Shown here: positions 57,801 to 64,000 of the stretch, piece by piece
Layout of the letters: every line of letters begins with the position of its first letter
Position numbering within the stretch: position 1 is the stretch's first letter
DNA from: Fidelibacterota bacterium
GTDB lineage: Bacteria; Fidelibacterota; Marinisomatia; Marinisomatales; TCS55
Length of the DNA: 64,000 bases
NCBI GenBank assembly: GCA_012964665.1
Contig: DTTO01000065.1
Coordinates: forward strand, 1 to 64,000
Direction of reading: 5' to 3'
Notes under the pieces: generated by a model
What the model saw: only the letters and a program-made list of their open reading frames with translations
Databases searched by the model: none
What the model was told of the DNA's origin: nothing
Position numbers and translations under genes: made by a program

Positions 57801-58180
57801 CGGATTGCTTTTTCAAAGGCTAATTTTCTATTGAGCCTAATCTGTTTTTTGAAATACCAGTCCACGGGGGCAACAAAGGGCATGGTATATGATTTACCAA
57901 TCACTTTACCTGTTAATGAAATTGTGGACCAATCCTTGGAGATTTGAGTTGACCGTACGATAAAGAAAGGCAGTCGTATCAGGCCCCGGGGTGAATAGGT
58001 CAAAGAATCATAAGGCATGACGAGGGAAGGTTGATTCGATTTGTAGGGATTATAAAGGTAAGGCGTGCGAGGGTGCCAGTCATTGGGCAGGTCATGGGCG
58101 GACGGGTCCCCCTGGCCGTAAACAGGAAAAATTACGGTCATCCATAAGAGTAAGCTGACGAACCGGATCCTTTTATGCAA
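51884..58180 (-). CDS. sprA: SprA-like giant outer-membrane protein (T9SS/gliding motility SprA family)
   Basis: About 2,100 aa; GRGIEVIGMDLGNLGRASLTARGNVTIKGNLVFQDQELIRSKLSETRNTHLEFDQTQRISVEGKVGERVSINVDHDSERDFDWENNIRIGYKGEEDDIVASVDAGNISLSLPGSQ, NRATGDPNGVAFIDDFEGSKRTTSIPI. TTG at 58180 preceded by AGGAGG is preferred over 58210. Confidence 0.9.
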   Translation of the reverse strand: MHKRIRFVSLLLWMTVIFPVYGQGDPSAHDLPNDWHPRTPYLYNPYKSNQPSLVMPYDSLTYSPRGLIRLPFFIVRSTQISKDWSTISLTGKVIGKSYTMPFVAPVDWYFKKQIRLNRKLAFEKAIRDTSRARTPQSRILQDRRGRGIEVIGMDLGNLGRASLTARGNVTIKGNLVFQDQELIRSKLSETRNTHLEFDQTQRISVEGKVGERVSINVDHDSERDFDWENNIRIGYKGEEDDIVASVDAGNISLSLPGSQSLMGSASHQGLFGIKTVSKLGPMNITAIASVVNTEKKSQEYKGKSEAQTIKIQDHYYVKNKYFFIHEFFRNGIIAQVGAATIQIPPFYPLREGLHLIGNVVIRNFELYQLDQSTNSETNPGTAFADLENPSESHDQTGNFKRLEIGQDYILSEDLGFIRLRQQANDEVLGCTFVIADRSTGDTLMTIGQGVSVNSNQLTMKMIKPRNLTPNHPVWPLMFKNVYYLGTTNISREGFEFRIVNDRLPVPSHLDPLGTPYITHFGLDSLNESGVRTADQKVDLTNPNIISLTEGELFFPSFHPFAADTIPDGNQASGLKGSLGEGKMYFSTQRTQINNDSRFTIEVDYANQSSTINLGFMIVDGSEQVYKGGVPLKRGIDYQVDYFSGTIMLSDDVDPNADIRVIFDRHQITTFDKKTILGVRSQMDFGKNSFIGGTALYYNQSVMNEKVEVGYEPMSNFIWGLNGRYQQDLPGLTRTLDRLPIIETEKLSTFSFEGEFAQILPNPNPINNRATGDPNGVAFIDDFEGSKRTTSIPILRRFWKEASAPIDYKTGKVFTQRNRGRTNWFNPFVQVRTKDIWPNQSTSIQAQNETTDIMVFQFDHREHQADVPSDSIWGGIITPFYSGDYDQTQTKFFEIWVKGDRGVLTIDLGQISEDRDGNGLLNTEDIPVGGLIGDGILEDAEDVGLDGCLDEFENGWDSCLDPEGPSYSDFLSSGEKVLINAYSDVDPQDPNGDNWDYSEGSNDYSRINGTEKNALDAGRYPDTEDLDRTGFLDRTNDFFTKSISIQDTTYFAGETKRDGVPTGWQLFRVPLADFDQSDESQQREWNNINHLRLSLTGVDQSAMLQIAKLELVGNEWQELGVAANSTAKFSKEDADSIFAVSVINTDDNADYRPPDGVQGEFDRINQIRSKEQSLILKFNELPGRASGAAMKTLLALSGERAQSYLSYERMKMYVYGASDWISNENSYVEMFLRFGFGDNYYELIQPVYDGWDEGKNRNSIDLDLEWLSRLKLQDSSSVKKYSETDIFSDSTDFKEYRFTDDMGVQTGKVIRIKGQPALNRIKYFIVGVKNLAETPISGEVWLDELRLSNVNRDKGVSMRVQSRFNLADVINTSFAYQRQDADFHMLQRRLGSNKSNESFNINTGFSLDKFLPSTWGMKIPISTSIRNSVSRPKYFPGQDILVDKGNVPDSILAKTNAITFTISGTKSSKSDNKIIKYTIDRLNTRFTASRQSMSNEIQKEVLNESYMGQVNYALPFGRNNYVMPFKWMSSVPWIGEKLGETHLYYTPANVNASLNFNEKLTQKTPRRGNKSPDDYNFGLNQTYALDYKITESVNSKYSRAIRSNLNDHRGYITNALKNRDPGVVTDITENFTSSFSPILTDWLKPTFNYSANYRWNKARDRSVEGANIGNQFRFSTGISLSPVRLVELVYKPSGAGGTPQRSRAPQPTRSRTERPARGEEEQERDKRRPQVETESEPKQEQAPETDVKKPSKFAESEVLKTFHGWVRRVNPINISYTENVNKTGMGILGEVPLGYRFGWIREHGLEHTEQVGSNTGDWDHKRDFSVRSGLNLTRSLSMNFNYAQNVSSNRRGSGMEQRSMSRDYLSYGKHLENGFPFVGWSVRMTGLERNKFIGKFVRTMSMDHATHGKETRAWQFDQFSGPSIPFFGLNDFIFNYADKERTSRVNMNFSPLLGATMSLKKGIAINMRHNRTISREESANGGQKIFHDQSYLITANYTHRGGFTIPLPFFDNYKVNNQVNFTFNFDMNKNRTLQKAQQAIKFAETAFTSSWKTGIRLTYSFSQTVSGSMIWEYRESDSKHTGKRIDRDFGFDVNLAIRG

Positions 58181-58200
58181 GGAATCCACCTCCTGATTAT

Positions 58201-58263
58201 TTGTTAACAAGGCCCTTACGGGCGCAATGATACCGCGCTTGCGGTCAGATTAATCCGTTAACG
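58201..58263 (-). promoter_or_regulatory. Potential structured leader upstream of the sprA-like gene
   Basis: Minus-strand hairpins ACCGC-AAGC-GCGGT and GCCC-GTAA-GGGC, flanked by two GTTAAC blocks able to pair with each other (58203..58208 with 58257..58262). Confidence 0.4.
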
Positions 58264-58283
58264 TTCAGGCTATAGTCAGCTCC

Positions 58284-58892
58284 TTATGTTTGACTTTTAT
58301 TTGTTACAATCCTTTTTTCAAGGATTTGGCAGAAATTACGTAAAGCTTTCCCACGATGGGAAATATTATTCTTTTGCTCCGAATTTAGCTCTGCGAAGGT
58401 CTTTTTTAGGGGCGGATAATAAAAAAGCGGATCATAACCGAATCCTCCATCACCTCGTTTTTTCTCCAAAATGCGTCCTTCCACCATCCCTTCTGTCCAT
58501 TCATTTCCACTATTGCTCACGAAGGCAATTACTGTATGAAACCGCGCAGTTCGCTCTTTCGGTGGTATACCATCCATTTCTTGCAGCATTTTTCTACAAT
58601 TATCTTCGAAAGTGGCTGTTTCACCATCATATCGGGAAGAATGCACACCGGGAGCACCATCCAAAGCATCTACCTCCAGACCTGTATCATCGGCTAAAGC
58701 AGGCAATCCAGTCTTCTGATGGACCGTTTCTGCTTTGATAAAAGCATTTTCCTTTAAGGTCTTCCCTGTTTCGGGTATTTCCCCAATTTGCGGAAAATCA
58801 TCCAGGGTCAACAATTTGACAGATAGAGGTGCAAGGATTGAAGACATTTCTTTCATTTTTCCGCGATTATGTGTGGCTAATACAATTTGCAA
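58284..58892 (-). CDS. rdgB: XTP/dITP diphosphatase (RdgB/HAM1 family)
   Basis: MQIVLATHNRGKMKEM, ALADDTGLEVDALDGAPGVHSSRYDGE, GDGGFGYDPLFYYPPLKKTFAELNSEQKNNISHRGKAL. Confidence 0.96.
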   Translation of the reverse strand: MQIVLATHNRGKMKEMSSILAPLSVKLLTLDDFPQIGEIPETGKTLKENAFIKAETVHQKTGLPALADDTGLEVDALDGAPGVHSSRYDGETATFEDNCRKMLQEMDGIPPKERTARFHTVIAFVSNSGNEWTEGMVEGRILEKKRGDGGFGYDPLFYYPPLKKTFAELNSEQKNNISHRGKALRNFCQILEKRIVTNKSQT

Positions 58893-58948
58893 AAATTACC
58901 TCGAAAAAAGGCCTAAAAATCTACCAGTTTCCTCTACCAATCGGAATC

Positions 58949-59254
58949 TCACTCGATCTTCTCCATACACGTAATCCTCACGATGGGACCCACCATGCAG
59001 ATGCTCGCCATGTTACTCATCTCTTCGTAAGAAATTCGGACCTTCATCCCATCGTTGAAGCTGAAGTCAGGCTCCTCATCAAAAGCCCCCATTTCAAGTA
59101 CTCCCCCTTCCTCTAGCACGAGGACAAACCCGCAGCCGTCCAAGCCGGCATAGTCCCTCAATGTTGCCTTTATATCACAGGCGGTCTCTTCATCGCCACA
59201 ATTCAGACTAAAAAATAAAATAAATATTAAAGCAAAATTCCGTACCATAATCAT
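58949..59254 (-). CDS. Hypothetical lipoprotein (101 aa)
   Basis: Complete ORF with lipobox-like FFSLNC after a short signal. Confidence 0.55.
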   Translation of the reverse strand: MIMVRNFALIFILFFSLNCGDEETACDIKATLRDYAGLDGCGFVLVLEEGGVLEMGAFDEEPDFSFNDGMKVRISYEEMSNMASICMVGPIVRITCMEKIE

Positions 59255-59259
59255 TACAG

Positions 59260-59616
59260 TTACTTTGCGATATCATGCCAATGGCCATGTTCTGTCGACC
59301 ATACTTTTCCTTCGGGGACAGGGCCTGCCGGCTGGGGAACATTTAACGAAGCCTGTCCAGGGTTGATCCCCCTTGGAGAAGGTGAACCTGCAATATCATG
59401 GTAATGCCCATGTTCTTCAGACCACACCTTGCCAGGCGGGGCGGATGTTCCTACATCAGACTGAAATATATCAGATATAAACCATACCAAGGCAATCGCG
59501 ATCAATCCAATGATAGCAATATTCCGCCACTGGTTATTCGTCTTTTTACTACCATGGCAGTCTTTAAATTTTTTATTGCTCCCGCAATGGCACACATCAT
59601 TTCTACCGATTTTCAT
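59260..59616 (-). CDS. SEC-C motif protein with TM helix and duplicated GKVWSxEHGHxHDIA motif
   Basis: MKIGRNDVCHCGSNKKFKDCHG (SEC-C zinc motif), hydrophobic IAIIGLIAIALVWFISDIF, then GKVWSEEHGHYHDIAG and GKVWSTEHGHWHDIAK. Confidence 0.85.
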   Translation of the reverse strand: MKIGRNDVCHCGSNKKFKDCHGSKKTNNQWRNIAIIGLIAIALVWFISDIFQSDVGTSAPPGKVWSEEHGHYHDIAGSPSPRGINPGQASLNVPQPAGPVPEGKVWSTEHGHWHDIAK

Positions 59617-59647
59617 ATATTACTTTCAGAAAAATTAATTTTGGACA

Positions 59648-60169
59648 TTATTTATTCCGATGAATATTAGCCAATTCTACATACTTCGCGGCCCATTTCA
59701 CATTCTCATCATATGTTTCAGGGGATAAAGTTTTTACTATTTTTCCAGGGACACCAACTACCAATGAAAAATCGGGAATAACCATATCCTCTTTGACCAC
59801 TGCCCCAGCACCGATTACAGCTCCTTTACCTATTACTGCACCGTTCATAATGATAGCGCCCATTCCGATTAGCGCTCCATCAGCTATACTGCAACCATGA
59901 ATGATGGCATTATGCCCTACCGTAACATCATTTTCCACAAGAACACCTTGATCATTTTCCAGGTGTATCACACTGTTATCCTGGATATTTGTGCGTTCCC
60001 CAATCACGATTCGATTGATGTCGGCACGACAGACAGTATTGTACCATATGGAGCTATCGGCTTTTAAGATTACATCACCGATTACCTGTGCCCCTTCTGC
60101 CACGTAGGCCGTTTCATGGATCTGGGGTGTTTTAATGCTTACATCTGGACTTAAATCTGATTTTTCCAT
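59648..60169 (-). CDS. Gamma-class carbonic anhydrase family / hexapeptide repeat protein
   Basis: VILKADSSIWYNTVCRADINRIVIGERTNIQDNSVIHLENDQGVLVENDVTVGHNAIIHGC left-handed beta-helix repeats. Confidence 0.93.
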   Translation of the reverse strand: MEKSDLSPDVSIKTPQIHETAYVAEGAQVIGDVILKADSSIWYNTVCRADINRIVIGERTNIQDNSVIHLENDQGVLVENDVTVGHNAIIHGCSIADGALIGMGAIIMNGAVIGKGAVIGAGAVVKEDMVIPDFSLVVGVPGKIVKTLSPETYDENVKWAAKYVELANIHRNK

Positions 60170-61470
60170 TATTGAATACTAATTCCTCTGTATCGATATC
60201 TCAAAAAGAAAGTCTGGCACAGTCCCGAAAACACAAAAACATTAATTGTCCAGTAAATACCAGGAACAGTGGCATACTGGGCTCCAAACCATAAACCGGC
60301 CAGGGCAAGACATACGTAGACCATTACTGCCTCACTGATACCGCGTGTTTGATGATGATGAACCAGTAGCCCTCCGTACCAAGACTGGTATACCTGGTAC
60401 CCGGGCATGAGAATGGCAAACATGGTGGTGATGGAGGAAAGGTGTGTCAATTCTCCAGATAGGCCTGTTACTTTTCCATACCAGATTTCACTTAGCGGTG
60501 TAAAGGCAATCACAGCCAGTAAACTGACTGTGGACAAGGCTAGGATTCGGGCAAAGCGCCGCAACTGCATTATTCCTTCCGGTTTTCCCGCAAGAGATAC
60601 CACTACTTCATTGAAAGCAAACGCCATTGAGCGCAGTAAAAATACCAGGCCCCAAACAACGGGCCAGGCTGCCAGGGAAGCCAGTGCATCTGGCATACGA
60701 CTCATCCCCGCAGCACCCGCGGGGTGAATAAGCAGCGTCAATAGCGGTGTCATTGCTAAGGGTAGATAAAAACGAACGAAAGAATCACGGGTAATAGGTT
60801 TTGCATCGCTGGAGAGAGGCAGGTTGGTCTTTAATATTTTCTGAACGGTTACATGGGCATATAATGCTTCCATGGTGACGGCAATAGCCACCGCCATTGC
60901 ACCTGTCTTTATCCCGGACCACCCAGTGTAATTCATTCCGATAGTTAACACTGCAATTAAAGTAACCAAGCGAATTGCGGTACCCACGGCCACCGCCCGG
61001 GAATTACCATACCTGATCATCGCGCCCTGGTTCAACCGCCGCCAAGCAATCATTATTGTCCATGGCGTCATGATTTGGAGGCCCAGACGCCCCGACTCAT
61101 GAAGCTCGATAGGTATTTTCAACAAATTTTCAGCTACTATATAAAATAAAGGTGTGAAGGCAATCATCACATGGATTGCAGTCAAGGTTATAGACATGAT
61201 TAACATGTACCTAAATAGCTTTTTGTATGCGGCTGCATCACTGGCCAGAGCCGTACTGGCAGCCAGTAGCATAATAATCGGTCCTTCAATGGCTAAAGAA
61301 ATCGGGTAGACCAGAGAACCCCAAGCTGCCAGGTTGATTTCCGGCTGGGTCATTCGGGCTACAAAGGCTGTGAGGGTGGGTGTCTCCGCTCCCATGAGAA
61401 ACCAGCTACCAGCTAGCGGAAGCCAAAGGTAGAATACCTGTTTTAAAGTGACGTTATTTTCTTGATTCAA
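60169..61470 (-). CDS. Polytopic membrane protein, MATE/ANK-like (MOP flippase superfamily-like)
   Basis: About 12 hydrophobic segments; LWLPLAGSWFLMGAETPTLTAFVARM and MIAWRRLNQGAMIRYGNSRAVAVGTAIRL resemble MATE/ANKH-type transporters. Confidence 0.6.
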   Translation of the reverse strand: MNQENNVTLKQVFYLWLPLAGSWFLMGAETPTLTAFVARMTQPEINLAAWGSLVYPISLAIEGPIIMLLAASTALASDAAAYKKLFRYMLIMSITLTAIHVMIAFTPLFYIVAENLLKIPIELHESGRLGLQIMTPWTIMIAWRRLNQGAMIRYGNSRAVAVGTAIRLVTLIAVLTIGMNYTGWSGIKTGAMAVAIAVTMEALYAHVTVQKILKTNLPLSSDAKPITRDSFVRFYLPLAMTPLLTLLIHPAGAAGMSRMPDALASLAAWPVVWGLVFLLRSMAFAFNEVVVSLAGKPEGIMQLRRFARILALSTVSLLAVIAFTPLSEIWYGKVTGLSGELTHLSSITTMFAILMPGYQVYQSWYGGLLVHHHQTRGISEAVMVYVCLALAGLWFGAQYATVPGIYWTINVFVFSGLCQTFFLRYRYRGISIQ

Positions 61471-61493
61471 AATATGGCTTGGCGATTTTGCGG

Positions 61494-62624
61494 TCAGGCA
61501 AGAACCTGATCCAGAGCTTTTTCCAGCGTGGCAACGGCAGCGTCTATATTATTTAGTTTATCCAGCCCAAATAAGCCCAAGCGAAATGTGGAGAATCCAT
61601 CCGGCTCACCGCATCGGAGAGGTACTCCAGCTGCAATTTGGAGCCCCAGTTCAGCAAACTTACTGCCATTTTGAATTCTTGGATCATCTGTATAGCAGAC
61701 CACCACTCCTGGAGCATCATAGCCATCAGCAGCAACACTTTTGAATCCTTTCATGGCCAGAAGAGAACGAACACGGTCACCCAATTCCTGCTGCCGGTGG
61801 TAAACAGTATCAAATCCAATCTGCTTCATTTCATTCATCATACGAGAAAATGTCACCAAACCATCGGTGGGCATGGTGGCATGATAAGCATGTCCGCCCT
61901 GTTCATAAGTTTCCATAATCCAGAGCCACTTGGCCAGGTCGCATGCAAAGCTGTTGCTGGCAGTATCATCAATCCTTTTTCTTACCCGGTCGCTCATCAT
62001 TACTAAGGCAGCACATGGTGATCCACTCCACCCTTTCTGCGGTGCACTGATGAGGACATCTACAGCGGCGTGTAACATATCTACCCATATGGCCCCGGAA
62101 GCGATGCAATCCAATACAAATAATCCTCCAACCTCCCGGACCGCATGGCCTACAGCTTTTACATATTCATCCGGCAGTAACATACCCGAGGATGTTTCCA
62201 CATGCGGCGCAAATACCAGGTCTGGTTTTTCGTCCCGAATGGCAGCAACCAATTCATCGATCGGCACTGGCATAAATGGAGCTGTATTTTCTTTTCCTGT
62301 CTGGCGCGCTCGGCATACAATTTCTTTTGAAGGAATGTTACCCATCTCAAAAATCTGGGTCCAGCGATAGCTGAACCAGCCGTTACGGATCACTAGACAT
62401 TTTTTATTTATAGCAAACTGACGGGCCACAGCCTCCATTCCAAACGTGCCACTGCCAGGTACAACAGCTACTGCACTGGCTCCATACACTTCTTTCAAGG
62501 TCGCAGAGATATCTATCATTACCTGCTGAAAAGATTGGGACATGTGATTCACCGCTCGATCGGTATAGACAACAGAATATTCTAATAAACCATCTGGATC
62601 AATCTGGGGATAAACGGAAGACAT
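61494..62624 (-). CDS. Class V aminotransferase (alanine/serine-glyoxylate aminotransferase-like)
   Basis: VVPGSGTFGMEAVARQFA, LFVLDCIASGAIWVDM, SAPQKGWSGSPCAALVMMS (PLP Lys). Confidence 0.9.
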   Translation of the reverse strand: MSSVYPQIDPDGLLEYSVVYTDRAVNHMSQSFQQVMIDISATLKEVYGASAVAVVPGSGTFGMEAVARQFAINKKCLVIRNGWFSYRWTQIFEMGNIPSKEIVCRARQTGKENTAPFMPVPIDELVAAIRDEKPDLVFAPHVETSSGMLLPDEYVKAVGHAVREVGGLFVLDCIASGAIWVDMLHAAVDVLISAPQKGWSGSPCAALVMMSDRVRKRIDDTASNSFACDLAKWLWIMETYEQGGHAYHATMPTDGLVTFSRMMNEMKQIGFDTVYHRQQELGDRVRSLLAMKGFKSVAADGYDAPGVVVCYTDDPRIQNGSKFAELGLQIAAGVPLRCGEPDGFSTFRLGLFGLDKLNNIDAAVATLEKALDQVLA

Positions 62625-62763
62625 TGAATATTTCCTTTAATTATTGATTGAAAAAATTAAGCAGAATTAAAATCGAATTAATCGGAAAAAATAATCAGAA
62701 TGAATGTATACAGCTATGGTTCGAATCAAAGGCCGCTTGAATCCACATGATTCAAAATCAGTT

Positions 62764-63195
62764 TTATTTCCGTTTAAATTTTTCCCCAGCTTCTGAAAAT
62801 TCATGGACCCAGCTAAGGACAGAATCTTCAATGCTAAAATGCATTTTTAAATCCTGTTTTTTTCGGCCACAGTCATTGGCAATGGTAAGGCGGCTACCAG
62901 ATACTAACCAAGTCCCTGTACAGTCATAGGTGGCCATAAAATTCCCTTGAGCATTGATATGAGTCCCATCGGAATTGAAGGTGATATTCCAGAAGAATCC
63001 ATTGGGAAGGGGCTGCCACCCACCACTGCTGGTCGTCTTTTTTTCAAATTGTTCCCAACTGCCTACTAAAGACTGCTCTTCTATTACTTCTTCTTCTTCG
63101 CAGCTATAGAAAAAAATGATACTAATCAGCAGAACAAATATCATTTTCATTCGACTCAGCTGAATTTTGATTGGGATGCCAGAGTATGTTATCAA
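62764..63195 (-). CDS. Lipocalin-like lipoprotein
   Basis: Lipobox FFYSC; LVGSWEQFEKKTT...WNITFNSDGTHINAQGNFMATYDCTGTWLVSGSRLTIAND. Confidence 0.7.
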   Translation of the reverse strand: MITYSGIPIKIQLSRMKMIFVLLISIIFFYSCEEEEVIEEQSLVGSWEQFEKKTTSSGGWQPLPNGFFWNITFNSDGTHINAQGNFMATYDCTGTWLVSGSRLTIANDCGRKKQDLKMHFSIEDSVLSWVHEFSEAGEKFKRK

Positions 63196-63926
63196 TTCAA
63201 TGCTCTACTTAAAAAAGTTAAGGTTCGTTCCCAGGCCAGTTCTGAAGCCTTTTTCACATAATTGGGGTTTTGTCCGGGGCGGCTGGCAAATCCGTGGGTG
63301 GTATTAGGATAGATATAAATTTCGTGGTTGCCCTTCTGAGTTTTTAGTACTGCCTGGAATTCTTTGACACTTTCAACTGTGATGCCCCGGTCTTTATCAG
63401 CAAAATGGCCAATGATACCTGCACGCATTTTCTGTAGGTCATCTTTGGGATTAAAGCGGCCGTAGTAAATCACGGAAGCCTTCACGCCTAGGTTATTTTT
63501 GGCAATCTGGTAGGACCAGCCGCCGCCAAAACACCAGCCGATGGATGCCAAACGTTTTTCATCTACGCTCGGCTGATTTTTCAGATAATCCAAAGCTGCA
63601 GATAAATTGGTAAATGCTCCCTCCATATCTTCACGTACGGCTCCTGCCAGCTGCCTTGCTTCACTTGATTTGTCAGTACTTCCGCCGTGATAGAGGTCTA
63701 CGGCTAAAGCAGCATAGCCTTGGCTTGCAAAATGATTGGCCTTTTCGCGGATATCGTCATTCAGGCCCCACCATTCATGGATCAGGATTATCCCCGGGAC
63801 AGGACCCTTGGCCTTTGGCAGGGCCAGGTAGCCTTGGATCGGGTTGTCTCCTTCTTTGTGATAGGTGACAGTCTGGCTCCATGCCGACGATAATATTAGA
63901 TAGTATAAGATGAGAAATTTTTTCAT
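63192..63926 (-). CDS. Dienelactone hydrolase family protein, exported
   Basis: GIILIHEWWGLNDDIREKANHFASQGYAALAVDLYHG, IGWCFGGGWSYQIA (nucleophile Cys), YPNTTHGFASRPG. Confidence 0.93.
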   Translation of the reverse strand: MKKFLILYYLILSSAWSQTVTYHKEGDNPIQGYLALPKAKGPVPGIILIHEWWGLNDDIREKANHFASQGYAALAVDLYHGGSTDKSSEARQLAGAVREDMEGAFTNLSAALDYLKNQPSVDEKRLASIGWCFGGGWSYQIAKNNLGVKASVIYYGRFNPKDDLQKMRAGIIGHFADKDRGITVESVKEFQAVLKTQKGNHEIYIYPNTTHGFASRPGQNPNYVKKASELAWERTLTFLSRALN

Positions 63927-64000
63927 CGTCTGAAGTTAATACTAGAAAAGAAAATGGAAATTACTTTTTTCCTTCCATTAATTTTTTCTTTTCAAATATG

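Noticed and set aside
58286-58738. 150-aa + strand ORF
   Set aside because: Antisense to rdgB, which has full family motifs.
1-64000. Mobile elements, prophage, CRISPR arrays, rRNA, toxin-antitoxin or classical defence systems
   Set aside because: No transposase, integrase, phage structural genes, repeat-spacer arrays, rRNA-like segments or recognisable defence proteins in the ORF track or in my reading of the intergenic regions.

Overview
This 64 kb window is a gene-dense, AT-rich bacterial chromosome segment. Its content (SprA-like giant outer-membrane protein, PorV/PorQ-like barrels, FlgD/Por-type C-terminal domains, TonB receptor with DUF4249-type partner) points to a marine FCB-group organism, possibly Marinimicrobia/SAR406-like; that assignment is inference. 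Recognisable blocks are: an M20 amidohydrolase/NSS transporter/DUF885 peptidase block; an AlkB-type di-iron monooxygenase with a fatty-acid desaturase; a TonB/DUF4249 pair; a Zn/Mn ABC uptake cluster without a visible ATPase; an Lrp-regulated tyrosine/homogentisate catabolic operon; and a T9SS/SprA-PorV-PorQ cluster. There is one tRNA-Asn. The strongest hidden signal is at 41798..42250 on the minus strand. An intact BCP/PrxQ peroxiredoxin frame is interrupted only by a TGA codon at the peroxidatic cysteine position (TPG-U-T), and a 7-bp stem/6-nt loop SECIS-like hairpin begins 14 nt after it. This is probably a selenocysteine peroxiredoxin that the ORF track truncates. I also found two small ORFs missed by the track (a 51-aa Arg-rich protein and a 32-aa membrane peptide), a cryptic M14-like peptidase, a truncated ANL-like protein in the homogentisate operon, an EF-G paralog with a degenerate G4 motif, and a potentially structured leader before the SprA gene. 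No CRISPR array, IS element, prophage or rRNA was seen.
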